64,000 bases of DNA from JAFDZW01 sp964404255. Lineage in GTDB: Bacteria > Bacteroidota > Ignavibacteria > Palsa-1295. The DNA lies in contig CAYOJJ010000001.1 in NCBI GenBank assembly GCA_964404255.1, positions 372,001 to 436,000 of the forward strand. Reading direction: 5' to 3'. This document shows, piece by piece, positions 17,306-25,924 of this stretch. Made by a program: the position numbers and the translations under genes. Under the pieces are notes generated by a model. The model did no database searches. It worked only from the letters and a program-made list of their open reading frames with translations, and was not told the DNA's origin. Numbering within the stretch: the stretch's first letter is position 1; the number at the start of each line of letters is the position of its first letter.

Positions 17306-17349
17306 GCCTGATACTCGGATTCAGCCTCCTGGCATAATTCGGAGAATGT

Positions 17350-18645
17350 ATGAAGAGTCTTCGCTTCTCTCTCGCGATGATGATGATCTCGATGCTCGTG
17401 GCGGGGCCGGCTGTTATCATGGCACAAAGTGCCGGTAACCCGACCACGAGCATCGGATTTGTTATTCGCAATCCTCAGGCACAGCGATTAACCCTGCAAC
17501 TGCCTGCTTCCGGCGTAACGGATTACACGTTATCGTTTCCTTCGGCCGCTGGTGCGACGGGTTCGATAAGTTACCTAAGCTCCGGTTCGGGCCAACTGAG
17601 TTGGTTAAGCCCGGGTAGTAACGGAAATCTACTTACGCTTTCTTCCGGAGTACCATCATGGGTATCGCCGGCAACACTGCTTGCTACTTCCTTTGTGCAG
17701 TATAATATTTCGGCTGCACAATCCGGGGCGACCGATCGCAGCCAGTACCTCTTCAACCTTGCATACAATAGCGGCGCCAGCGATACCAATGCTGCGGGTG
17801 CCGTGATCGCTTCAACGGGCGGTGCAACCAACCGGGCTGCAACGGGCCTTGCCGTTACCGCTACGGCGAGTGGTACTGCGACAGCAACCGGTATCACCGT
17901 TTGTGCGACCGGCGGAGCGAATAATTATGCGGCGGTTTTTCCCTGCGGCTCGGTCGGGGTCGGAACATCCACCCCGAACGGCACGGCGGCACTCGATATC
18001 AGCTCCACTTCGCAGGGATTTCTCGCTCCGCGTATGACCGATACCCAGCGGACGGTGATCGGTTCACCGGCAACCGGCTTGCTTGTCTATCAGACTAATG
18101 GTAATAATGGGTTCTATTACTATGATGGTGCTTCCTGGGTTGCCATTCATAGCGATAGTTCTATCGGAGCAGTACGGTTCATTCAAAAGCCTTCTGCTCA
18201 AGTAGTCAATACTGCGCTTGCACTTGGAAACTGGGTTAACGATAACGATTTAACAATGGATTTTCCGGCAAATCAGATCTGGGAAATCGAAATAGTATCG
18301 TTCGTTACTCCCGGCGGGTTACTCGGGCTAACCGTTCACTTCGGAATGAATCTGACTACCGGAATGTCGGGGGCTATGTATGCAAATACGCCGATCACGG
18401 GAGTCATTGGTGTCGGTGCTTCAACCGGAAGTTTTCAGGATAATATGGCCAGCGGAGCGAATGGGGTTGCTTCGGTAAGCCCGAATGCCTTAGGATTAAC
18501 CGGAGCATTCGTCGTTTTTTCTAAAGGATATGTCATTACCGGCTCCAGCCGTGGAACGGTCACGGCGCTATGGCGGGGATCGGGGCTTGCCTCTACCATT
18601 ACTGTGCGGGCAAATTCTTATCTGAAGGCAACCCGATTGAAATAA
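17350..18645 (+). CDS. Tail-fibre-like secreted protein 3
   Basis: A 431-residue protein with a signal peptide (VIMAQ). The N-terminal part carries the LTLQLP...YLSSGSGQLSW segment shared with protein 1. The middle has VGVGTSTPNGTAALDIS and SQGFLAPRMTDTQRTVI, a motif block common in Bacteroidota surface proteins and phage tail proteins. The last 170 residues form a distinct beta-rich domain. No T9SS sorting domain is seen. It is likely a surface filament or adhesin made with the two upstream genes. Confidence 0.68.
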   Translation: MKSLRFSLAMMMISMLVAGPAVIMAQSAGNPTTSIGFVIRNPQAQRLTLQLPASGVTDYTLSFPSAAGATGSISYLSSGSGQLSWLSPGSNGNLLTLSSGVPSWVSPATLLATSFVQYNISAAQSGATDRSQYLFNLAYNSGASDTNAAGAVIASTGGATNRAATGLAVTATASGTATATGITVCATGGANNYAAVFPCGSVGVGTSTPNGTAALDISSTSQGFLAPRMTDTQRTVIGSPATGLLVYQTNGNNGFYYYDGASWVAIHSDSSIGAVRFIQKPSAQVVNTALALGNWVNDNDLTMDFPANQIWEIEIVSFVTPGGLLGLTVHFGMNLTTGMSGAMYANTPITGVIGVGASTGSFQDNMASGANGVASVSPNALGLTGAFVVFSKGYVITGSSRGTVTALWRGSGLASTITVRANSYLKATRLK

Positions 18646-18660
18646 TACCCTTTAAAAACT

Positions 18661-18708
18661 TAACGCCCGCAGCGGAGCCGATGGTACGGTACTCTGCTGC
18701 GGGCATTA
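18661..18708 (-). terminator. Stem-loop between convergent fibre gene and hydrolase gene
   Basis: A 17-bp stem with two wobbles (taacgcccgcagcggag, 18661-18677; ctctgctgcgggcatta, 18692-18708). A T-rich tract (agttttt) follows only on the minus strand, so it may end the hydrolase transcript about 100 bp past its stop. Confidence 0.5.
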
Positions 18709-18805
18709 AGAGGCTTCAGTATGTGCTTTAGAACGTTTCGTTCAAACTCATTCAAGACTACGACAGATCGAAATAAATAGTTTCAAATTCGTTCGTCTTT
18801 CGTTT

Positions 18806-19603
18806 TTATTTCGATAAAAACTTTTCTAAGATTGCGTTAAACTCTTCCGGTTTATCGAGATTGGAAATATGTCCCGCTCCTTCGATGATCTCGAGTTGTG
18901 CGCCAGCTATATCGCGGGCCAGTTCTTCGGAGAGCTTGATGGGCGTTATGGCATCGAGCGAACCGCACACGACCAGCGTCTTATAAGAAATTTCAGGAAG
19001 CATCGCTCTATAATCCGGGCTCCAGGTTGCCTGCCACGAAGAAAGGTATGCTTCCGGATCCTTGCGTGCCATGGCATAGATCGCTTCGTCAAGCGTCGGA
19101 GCATCGATATCCGGCCGGAGTACGAGCGGAATGCGCTGCTTTGCAAACTCTGGCATGGAGGTTGTTGCAAGTGCTGCTGCGGCTCGCGGTAAGGTCGCCG
19201 GATGTTCGGGATAGTAAGCAAAGGTATTGCAAAGCGAGATCGTATCGATACTATGCAAACCAAGCCTGATCGCTTCGAGAATAATCACCCCGCCTTTCGA
19301 ATTACCAACCCAATGTGCCTTCTCATATCCAAGTGCCTGAATAACGGCATCGACATCGCGGGCAAATTCTTCGCGCGAAATAGGCAGGAGCTTTCCATCG
19401 GCATCGCGGGAATCCGATTCGCCACTGCCGCGCATATCGATAGCAGCGACGCTATACCCTTTCTTATTGAAATAAGAAAGCTGATATTTCCAGGAAGTAC
19501 GGTCCGCACCGACGCCATGAATGAAGACGATGAGATCACCATCAGCGCGGCGGACATCGGCCGCAATGGTTATCCCTCTGACAGGAATTCGTTCGATGCT
19601 CAT
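18806..19603 (-). CDS. Alpha/beta hydrolase
   Basis: A 265-residue alpha/beta hydrolase with an oxyanion region FIHGVGADRTSW, the nucleophile elbow GNSKGG with Ser102, a likely acid Asp217 in GSLDAITP and His245 in GAGHISNLDKP. No signal peptide, so cytoplasmic. The substrate cannot be told; the cap region is short and the fold resembles 3-oxoadipate enol-lactonase and related esterases. Its ATG overlaps the stop codon of the upstream PD40-OmpA gene (ATGA), so the two are co-translated. Confidence 0.85.
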   Translation of the reverse strand: MSIERIPVRGITIAADVRRADGDLIVFIHGVGADRTSWKYQLSYFNKKGYSVAAIDMRGSGESDSRDADGKLLPISREEFARDVDAVIQALGYEKAHWVGNSKGGVIILEAIRLGLHSIDTISLCNTFAYYPEHPATLPRAAAALATTSMPEFAKQRIPLVLRPDIDAPTLDEAIYAMARKDPEAYLSSWQATWSPDYRAMLPEISYKTLVVCGSLDAITPIKLSEELARDIAGAQLEIIEGAGHISNLDKPEEFNAILEKFLSK

Positions 19604-21435
19604 TGAGAGTATGAGGTGATGATCATTTCGACGCGACGGTTCTGAGCGCGCGTTGCTTCGTCGCTGCCTTTCTTCACCGGTTTGGATTTTCCAAATCCCT
19701 TGGCCTGCATACGATCTTTAGAAATTCCCTGGGTAGCAATATAACTAAGCACCGCATTCGCGCGGTCAAGGCTTAACTTATTATTAAAGCCATCGCTGCC
19801 GATATCATCGGTGTGTCCATCGATCTCAATAGAAGTATTTTTATTTTTCTTTAAGAACTCAGCAGCGCGGTTAAGTTCGAGTTTACTTTCCGGAAGCAAG
19901 TCGGCTTTGCCGAAAGCAAAATAGACGTTCTTGAATTCGGTTGTAGCGCCAACTTCGATCGGTGCGAGTTGGAAATCAAGCTTTTCGCGATTGAACTTAC
20001 CTGCCGTCGGATAGGCAACTCGTTCGGATTTCGGCAGGTATCCATTGGATATCGCCTGTAAACCAAGCCGGTGGCCGCGTTGCAGGGCGATAAGATAGAT
20101 ACCACTGTCATTGGTCGTTATACTGAATGAATTACGTTCGGAAGCGAGATCATCCACAAAGACCTCGCCTTTGAGCGGCTTACCGGTATTCTTATCGGTG
20201 ATGCGTCCCTGCATAAGCATGACCGGAATCGGGAGAAAGGCAGAGTCACGAGTGGGGAAATGTACTCGGTAGAATTTCGATTTACCGGTACGATTAGAAA
20301 CGAAGTAGGCGGTTTGTCCATCGGCCGCAATAGTAAATCCGTAGTCACCGGCAGGAGAATTGATAGGGCCGGGAAGCGGCACCGGTTTACTAAATCCTTT
20401 ATCATTCAGGCGACTCATGTAAATATCGTCAAAGCCACCGGCATCCGGTTTGCAGGTATAGCAGGGGCGGTCGCTGGTAAAATAGAGTGTCTGTCCGTCG
20501 GCAGCTATGAATGGGTACGATTCGGAGCCAGAAGAATTGATCTCACCGTTGATGCCTTTAACCGTATCCCAATGTCCATTAGGGCTAACCGTTAGTACCC
20601 AAAGGTCATCGTCACCGACGCCATCGAATCCGTATTCGCCTTTCTTACCAAAATTTTCACTGAAGATAACGTTGTGGCCATCGGGAGTGAAGGCGCTTTC
20701 AAAGCGGGTAGTGCCATAGAAAAATTTGAGGCCGCCATTATCTTTTAAGACACGCATCATGCGCTCTTTGACATAGACCTCTTTCGTATCGGGTGCCCGG
20801 GCAAATAATTCTGTCAGTGTAGAATCAGCATCCAATTCCTTGCTTACTTTTTGTGGTAAGCTGAATCTGAAATTCAATTCATAATTAGCGAGCTGGGCGT
20901 AAATATTTTGAATATCGCCGGGTACCACTTCCGGTTTTTGCAAAGTACCATTGATAAATTTCGACCGCACGATTTGACCGTTATTACGATAGACAATTTC
21001 ATCGCCCATCGGTGTAATAGTAGGGTTATTCTGATCGCCTCCATTATTAACTTGAGGCCCCGCATTAATGGGGATCGACCAACCAGTATCGGTAAACACG
21101 CGATAATAAATATCGCCATCCCAAAAGTAGGGCGCTTGCTGCTGCTGGCGCCAGGTTTCACCTTTCATCGGTGGGCGGCGCGAACCAAAAACCATAATGC
21201 TGCCATCGAGGCTGAACATCGGGCGGTCATCGGCAGAATCGCTTAACGGAAGATTGAATTCCTCAACGACAAGGGAATCGGCCTTGAACAAGGCATCGGC
21301 AGTGATCGTCTTTGATGAATCGGGACGTGGTTTTTCCGGTGCTTTCTTCTTTTTTCTCTGGGCAAGACTATCACCACTGCCGAGGCAAATGGCAGTAGCG
21401 GCTAATAGTAGAACTAAGTGCCGAAATACGGTCAT
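19600..21435 (-). CDS. PD40 beta-propeller / OmpA C-terminal domain protein
   Basis: A 611-residue envelope protein. Signal peptide (MTVFRHLVLLLAATAICLG), PD40/WD40-like propeller repeats (DDRPMFSLDGSIMVFGS, FTPDGHNVIFSENFG, IAADGQTLYFTSDRP), a carboxypeptidase regulatory-like beta domain (about 425-500), then an OmpA peptidoglycan-binding domain (DGHTDDIGSDGFNNKLSLDRA, AQNRRVEMII). The ATG at 21435 is preferred over a TTG at 21465 because it starts the signal peptide. It probably links an outer-membrane complex to the cell wall. A second protein of this layout is at 33105. Confidence 0.88.
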   Translation of the reverse strand: MTVFRHLVLLLAATAICLGSGDSLAQRKKKKAPEKPRPDSSKTITADALFKADSLVVEEFNLPLSDSADDRPMFSLDGSIMVFGSRRPPMKGETWRQQQQAPYFWDGDIYYRVFTDTGWSIPINAGPQVNNGGDQNNPTITPMGDEIVYRNNGQIVRSKFINGTLQKPEVVPGDIQNIYAQLANYELNFRFSLPQKVSKELDADSTLTELFARAPDTKEVYVKERMMRVLKDNGGLKFFYGTTRFESAFTPDGHNVIFSENFGKKGEYGFDGVGDDDLWVLTVSPNGHWDTVKGINGEINSSGSESYPFIAADGQTLYFTSDRPCYTCKPDAGGFDDIYMSRLNDKGFSKPVPLPGPINSPAGDYGFTIAADGQTAYFVSNRTGKSKFYRVHFPTRDSAFLPIPVMLMQGRITDKNTGKPLKGEVFVDDLASERNSFSITTNDSGIYLIALQRGHRLGLQAISNGYLPKSERVAYPTAGKFNREKLDFQLAPIEVGATTEFKNVYFAFGKADLLPESKLELNRAAEFLKKNKNTSIEIDGHTDDIGSDGFNNKLSLDRANAVLSYIATQGISKDRMQAKGFGKSKPVKKGSDEATRAQNRRVEMIITSYSQ

Positions 21436-21499
21436 AGAAAAATAAAAACAGTACTCGGGGGACAAATGTCCGCTCCGAATACATTATAATAAGATACTT

Positions 21500-22093
21500 A
21501 TGGCAGAAACATCCACCACCCAAATACCCGGGTTCTTCGTAATTCAACCCGAAATTGTTACAGAGCGGCTGCTTTTGCGGCGTCTTCGCCCCGAAGATGC
21601 CCCGGAAGTCTTTGAATATTGCTCCCGCGATACCGTCACCAAATACGTCATTTTCGAGACGCATCGCACTCTTGCCGATTCCGAAGCCTTCATCGAGCGC
21701 TGTCTCGCAGGTACACCGCTCGAGTTCGGAGTGGTTTGGGCGATCGTACTTCGTTCATCGGGCAAGGTGATCGGTACGATCGGCCTGCATCGCCTGGATG
21801 CTTCCTTATTGAAAGTAGAAGCAGGGTATGCACTGCATGATGACTTTTGGAATCAGGGTATCGTCACCGAAGCCATGAAAGCCGTTATCGCTGAGGTCTT
21901 TACTCATACGCCGATCAAGCGCATCGAAGCGCTCTGCATTGCCGAGCATGGAGCGAGTGCAAAAGTAATGGAGAAAGCAGGAATGCAATACGAAGGGACG
22001 CTCCGACAGTGGACCATTATTAAGAATATTGCTCAGGATATGAAGATCTATTCTATACTACGTGACGATTATGCCCACACCGATAATAATTGA
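21500..22093 (+). CDS. GNAT family acetyltransferase (RimJ/RimL type)
   Basis: A 197-residue GNAT protein with ERLLLRRLRPEDAPEVFEYCS, VIGTIGLHRLDASLLKVEAGYALHDDFWNQGIVTEAMKAVI (the acetyl-CoA loop is degenerate: WNQGIVTEA) and SAKVMEKAGMQYEGTLRQW near the C-terminus. It is closest in pattern to RimJ/RimL ribosomal-protein N-acetyltransferases and to relatives that modify small molecules. The 3' end overlaps the next gene by 23 bp. Confidence 0.85.
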   Translation: MAETSTTQIPGFFVIQPEIVTERLLLRRLRPEDAPEVFEYCSRDTVTKYVIFETHRTLADSEAFIERCLAGTPLEFGVVWAIVLRSSGKVIGTIGLHRLDASLLKVEAGYALHDDFWNQGIVTEAMKAVIAEVFTHTPIKRIEALCIAEHGASAKVMEKAGMQYEGTLRQWTIIKNIAQDMKIYSILRDDYAHTDNN

Positions 22094-23237
22094 AGTATAT
22101 AATTCTGAATGGCCGAAGCAATTTAGCTCTGAGCGCGATGCTCTGGCCACTATCTTGCCTGATGAAGTAGTGATCGAACACATCGGCAGTACGTCGGTCG
22201 AAGGGCTCTCGGCAAAACCGGTGATCGATATTATGATCGGCGTTCGCTCGCTTAGCGATGCAGCTGCAATGATTGCTCCTATCGAAGGTCTTGGCTATAC
22301 CTATATTCAGAAGTATGAAGCAGAGCTTCCAATGCGGCGATACTTTAATAAAAAACTTGCTGACGAGACGCACACCCATCATATCCATTTGGTAGAAACC
22401 GGTTCGGAGTTTTGGAACATGCATCTGTATTTCAGAGACCGGCTCAGAAGCGATAGAGATCTTAGCGATAGATATGCTGCATTAAAAAATGAGCTGGCAG
22501 TGCAGTATCGAGATGACCGCGAAGGCTATAGCGATGCGAAGAGCGGTTTTATTAAAGCCGTACTCGATGAACGCCGCGATATAGCAAGGCCGCAGGTTCG
22601 GGCGATGGCTAACGATGCTGTTGCCTCTGGTGATGTAACGAGTTGGTTTGAAGAAGTCTATCAGAATGCGAACGGCGATAAAGGGAATATACCGTGGGCC
22701 GATGCTAAAGCGAACCCGTATCTTATAAGCTGGTTGTCAGCTAATAAAATTGATGGCAATGGAAAAAGCGCTCTCGTTATCGGATGCGGACTTGGCGACG
22801 ATGCCGAAGCATTAGCGAAAGCAGGATATAAGGTTACTGCTTTCGATATTTCCGAGACCGCTATTGAATGGGCGAAGCAGCGCTTCCCTAATACAACGGT
22901 TCAGTATCAGCAGGCAGATCTTTTTGCACTGCCGAAACAGTGGCACGAGGCATTTGACTTTGTCTTTGAATGTTATACGGTGCAAGCATTACCTCCTTCG
23001 GTTCGTGACGAATCGATACGATGCGTTACGGATACGGTTGCGCCGGGTGGGGATTTACTACTGGTAGCTCGCGGCTGGCGTGGGGAGCATGTAGAGAACG
23101 GACCGCCGTGGCCAATAAAGAACGAGGAGCTTTCCTCCTTTACTTCAAGGCTGCGCGAAATATCGTTCGAAGAATTCTTTGAAGAAGCAACCAATACCAG
23201 AAGGATCCGGTGTCTCTATCATCGCGATCCTCAATAA
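22071..23237 (+). CDS. GrpB (UPF0157) domain fused to a SAM-dependent methyltransferase
   Basis: A 388-residue two-domain protein. Residues about 1-165 are a GrpB/UPF0157 nucleotidyltransferase-fold domain (VIEHIGSTSVEGLSAKPVIDIMIGV, HHIHLVETGSEFWNMHLYFRD). Residues about 190-388 are a class I methyltransferase (SALVIGCGLGDDAEALAKAGYKVTAFDIS, a motif I of thiopurine methyltransferase/TehB-like type). The ATG at 22071 is preferred over a GTG at 22062. Both halves look intact. Substrates are unknown. The fusion may couple nucleotidyl- or phospho-transfer with methylation, but that is inference. Confidence 0.82.
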   Translation: MPTPIIIEVYNSEWPKQFSSERDALATILPDEVVIEHIGSTSVEGLSAKPVIDIMIGVRSLSDAAAMIAPIEGLGYTYIQKYEAELPMRRYFNKKLADETHTHHIHLVETGSEFWNMHLYFRDRLRSDRDLSDRYAALKNELAVQYRDDREGYSDAKSGFIKAVLDERRDIARPQVRAMANDAVASGDVTSWFEEVYQNANGDKGNIPWADAKANPYLISWLSANKIDGNGKSALVIGCGLGDDAEALAKAGYKVTAFDISETAIEWAKQRFPNTTVQYQQADLFALPKQWHEAFDFVFECYTVQALPPSVRDESIRCVTDTVAPGGDLLLVARGWRGEHVENGPPWPIKNEELSSFTSRLREISFEEFFEEATNTRRIRCLYHRDPQ

Positions 23238-23249
23238 TATAGTATACCT

Positions 23250-23786
23250 ATGGATGTCGCAACAGAAGTATTACAAGAGTTTAAGCATATCTTCCGCTCG
23301 CAATACGATATGCTTTCCAAAACGCTGTCCCAGGTAAACGATGAAGAGCTCTTCTACCAACCTGACCCGGAAAGTAATAGTATTGCAATAACTATAAAGC
23401 ATCTTGCTGGAAATATGATCTCGCGGTGGAGCGATTTCCTGACCACCGATGGCGAAAAGCCCGACCGTAACCGTGATAGCGAATTCATCACCGATAGTGA
23501 TACGGCCAAATCGCTTAAAGCATATCTTGAACGAGGATATGGTGTGTTTTTCGCAACGCTCGATTCGCTCACACCGGAAGACTTACTAAAGATGGTAACG
23601 ATCCGTAATGAGCCGCATACTGTCTTAAAAGCACTACAGCGGCAGGTTTCGCACTATGGCTACCATGTAGGCCAGATCGTCTATATCGCCAAGCATATCA
23701 AGCAATCGGACTGGAAAACACTATCGATCCCGAGGGGTAAAAGCACTGACTTCGTTGTCACAGCGCCTAAGGCTGGCACGTCTTAA
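23250..23786 (+). CDS. DinB-like (DUF1572) metal-binding four-helix protein
   Basis: A 178-residue all-helical protein with the DinB/DUF1572 pattern: ITIKHLAGNMISRWSDF (first His), and VSHYGYHVGQIVYIAKHI (second and third His) for divalent metal binding. The superfamily includes bacillithiol and mycothiol S-transferases. It begins 12 bp after the GrpB-methyltransferase gene. Together with GNAT and the fusion this looks like a small-molecule-modifying cluster; that is inference. Confidence 0.82.
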   Translation: MDVATEVLQEFKHIFRSQYDMLSKTLSQVNDEELFYQPDPESNSIAITIKHLAGNMISRWSDFLTTDGEKPDRNRDSEFITDSDTAKSLKAYLERGYGVFFATLDSLTPEDLLKMVTIRNEPHTVLKALQRQVSHYGYHVGQIVYIAKHIKQSDWKTLSIPRGKSTDFVVTAPKAGTS

Positions 23787-23799
23787 AGACGTGGGAATT

Positions 23800-24756
23800 A
23801 TGAAACACATATCGGCGGCGCTCCTGGCAAGCGTAATAGGCACGACAGCCTATGCACAGCAGGACAGCACTATTAAGCAGGCAGTCGATTCGACCGTCAG
23901 CCAGAGCGCCACAGAGCCTGCAGCCCATCAACAAGATCATACCATTACGTTTTCGCTTAGCCCGAGCATTGGCTTTACTTTCCAGAGCGTCAGTAAAGAC
24001 GGCGAAGAAAGCCAGAACCTCCAGTGGCTCGCCCAGGTACAATCCCGCTTTTCTTACGAGGGAACACACTACCAATTTAATAGCACCTTATTTGCTCAAT
24101 ACGGAGCCATCGTGACTTCCGATGCTGCTCCGGTAAAGACCCAGGATAACTTACAGCTTTCGCTTGTCCCGTCTGTTACGCTTTCCGAGAATCTCGGCCT
24201 TCGCTTATTTTTTGAAGTCACCGGCGAGACACAGATAGGCGAGGGATATGTCGATAGCATCCACACCAGTTTTCTCGATCCGTTCTTTTTATACGAAACG
24301 CTTTTTCTCGGCCACAAAACGCATGTTGTTTCCGACGATGGCTCGAGCGAGTTTGAATTTGTAATTGGTGCGGGCTATGCCTATCAGCAGACTGTCACTT
24401 CAAACTTTGTGCTCGCAGAGAATAGAAAGTTTGTCGTCGATCAGGATAACCCGCTCTCGCATGTGCAGGATCAGTTTACCGTCGAGCAAGGCTATAGCGG
24501 CATTCTCGAAATGGCCTTCTCGAAGAAGATCAATGACGATTTCTCTTTCCGTTCGAGCATGCGCACGGTAGCGCTTACCAAAGCCGGATTTACCGACGAT
24601 ATTAAAAATTGCCGTGTCGGTTCGCTCGTACTCGCAGGTTTACAGTATAAGTTTTTAAGCATCGATTACACGATGCACGTCCTCTACGACCGTAACTTAT
24701 CGCCCCGCCGCCAGCTCGATCAGACCATGGTTTTTGGCTTCAAATTCGATATTTAA
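23800..24756 (+). CDS. Outer-membrane beta-barrel-like secreted protein (DUF3078-like)
   Basis: A 318-residue protein with a signal peptide cleaved near AYAQQ. The mature chain alternates hydrophobic and polar residues in strands and ends in an aromatic, barrel-like C-terminus (QTMVFGFKFDI). The pattern SRFSYEGTHYQFNSTLFAQYG resembles the DUF3078/DUF481 barrel families common in Bacteroidota. The ATG at 23800 is preferred over a GTG at 23755, as it starts the signal peptide. The role is unknown; substrates or partners cannot be named. Confidence 0.62.
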   Translation: MKHISAALLASVIGTTAYAQQDSTIKQAVDSTVSQSATEPAAHQQDHTITFSLSPSIGFTFQSVSKDGEESQNLQWLAQVQSRFSYEGTHYQFNSTLFAQYGAIVTSDAAPVKTQDNLQLSLVPSVTLSENLGLRLFFEVTGETQIGEGYVDSIHTSFLDPFFLYETLFLGHKTHVVSDDGSSEFEFVIGAGYAYQQTVTSNFVLAENRKFVVDQDNPLSHVQDQFTVEQGYSGILEMAFSKKINDDFSFRSSMRTVALTKAGFTDDIKNCRVGSLVLAGLQYKFLSIDYTMHVLYDRNLSPRRQLDQTMVFGFKFDI

Positions 24757-24819
24757 GCACGGAACCACATCTACCCAGGTGCGTATTGGTGTAGTAGTTA
24801 TACTTACACTCATATACAC

Positions 24820-25308
24820 ATGAAAGATCAGATAAAAGCTATTGCTATTGGCTTAAACCAAAAAGAACGCGACGGTGTCGTTGCATTATTGCAGACCTTA
24901 CTGGCCGATGAATATGTACTCTACACCAAGACCCGTAAATTCCATTGGAATGTGACCGGTACGAGCTTTATGGAATTTCATAAGCTCTTCGAATCGCAGT
25001 ATGAAGCGCTCGATAATAATGTCGATGATGTGGCCGAACGCATCCGCAGCCTCGGTGTCGAATCCGACGGTACGTTAAAGGAATTTTTGGCTTCCACCCG
25101 TCTGAAAGAACAGCCCGGTAAGAACCCGGCGCCGCTTGCCATGATCGCCCTCTTACTCGAAGATCATGAGACACTCATTCGCTGCCTTCGCGCCGATCTG
25201 GAAACAGCCCAGGCCAAATATCACGATGCCGGCACTTGCGATTTTCTCACCGGCCTGATGGAAGGACATGAGAAAACCGCCTGGATGCTGCGCTCCTATT
25301 TGCAATAG
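24820..25308 (+). CDS. dps: Dps-family ferritin-like DNA-protection protein
   Basis: A 162-residue four-helix protein with KFHWNVTGTSFMEFHKLFESQYEALDNNVDDVAERIRSLG, the conserved ferroxidase His and Asp/Glu ligands at the dimer interface, and the C-terminal EGHEKTAWMLRSYL. Dps oxidises and stores iron and protects DNA under stress. The length matches the family. It is transcribed alone or with the apt gene downstream (34 bp gap). Confidence 0.93.
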   Translation: MKDQIKAIAIGLNQKERDGVVALLQTLLADEYVLYTKTRKFHWNVTGTSFMEFHKLFESQYEALDNNVDDVAERIRSLGVESDGTLKEFLASTRLKEQPGKNPAPLAMIALLLEDHETLIRCLRADLETAQAKYHDAGTCDFLTGLMEGHEKTAWMLRSYLQ

Positions 25309-25329
25309 GCACTAAAGCGATAGTATTCG

Positions 25330-25337
25330 TAGTTTTG
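25330..25337 (+). promoter_or_regulatory. Bacteroidota-type -7 element abutting the apt start codon
   Basis: TAGTTTTG matches TAnnTTTG and ends only 5 bp before the GTG at 25343. If used, the message would start at or very near the start codon. Confidence 0.4.
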
Positions 25338-25342
25338 CAATC

Positions 25343-25861
25343 GTGAGATCACTATTGCAAACCTATATCCGCGACATTGCGGACTTTCCGAAGCCGGGGA
25401 TATTATTCAAAGACATCACTCCTCTTATCGAGGATTCAGTGGCCTTTCGTCTGGCCATTACATCGTTCGAAGAACTGGTAAAAAATGTCGAGATCGATAA
25501 GATCGTCGGCATTGAATCTCGCGGCTTTCTTTTCGGCGCACCGCTGGCCGATCGCCTCGGCGTCGGTTTTGCGATGGCGAGGAAGAAAGATAAGCTACCG
25601 GGTGATAGAATTGCTGTTACCTACGATCTCGAATATGGTACGAATACCATCGAGATGCACAGCGATTCGATCAGGCAGGGCGAACGGGTACTGGTGATCG
25701 ACGATGTGCTCGCAACCGGCGGTACGGCCGGAGCGGTTTGCAATCTCGTCGAACAGCTTGGCGGTACCGTAACCGGCATGGCCTTTCTTATTGAACTGAG
25801 CTTCCTCGATGGCCGCAAAGCGCTCGAAGGCAAAGAAGTGCTTCGCTTAATCGAGTACTGA
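25343..25861 (+). CDS. apt: Adenine phosphoribosyltransferase
   Basis: A 172-residue type I phosphoribosyltransferase. It begins YIRDIADFPKPGILFKDITPL and has the PRPP-binding motif VLVIDDVLATGGTAG at about 117-131. It converts adenine and PRPP to AMP in purine salvage. The start is GTG at 25343; a TTG at 25355 would give a shorter version. A strong terminator follows. Confidence 0.95.
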   Translation: MRSLLQTYIRDIADFPKPGILFKDITPLIEDSVAFRLAITSFEELVKNVEIDKIVGIESRGFLFGAPLADRLGVGFAMARKKDKLPGDRIAVTYDLEYGTNTIEMHSDSIRQGERVLVIDDVLATGGTAGAVCNLVEQLGGTVTGMAFLIELSFLDGRKALEGKEVLRLIEY

Positions 25862-25882
25862 GAACGTGTATTTCAAAACATA

Positions 25883-25921
25883 CCCCGGCAGGAATACTCC
25901 TTCTGCCGGGGTTGTTTTTTT
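25883..25921 (+). terminator. Rho-independent terminator after apt
   Basis: Perfect 9-bp stem (ccccggcag, 25883-25891; ctgccgggg, 25903-25911), 11-nt loop, then ttgttttttt. The next gene starts 4 bp after the T-run. Confidence 0.85.
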
Positions 25922-25924
25922 AAT

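Noticed and set aside
15498..18645. A prophage, suggested by tail-fibre-like repeats
   Set aside because: No capsid, portal, terminase, integrase or lysis gene is near. The three proteins have Sec signal peptides, which fits cell-surface proteins rather than phage tails.
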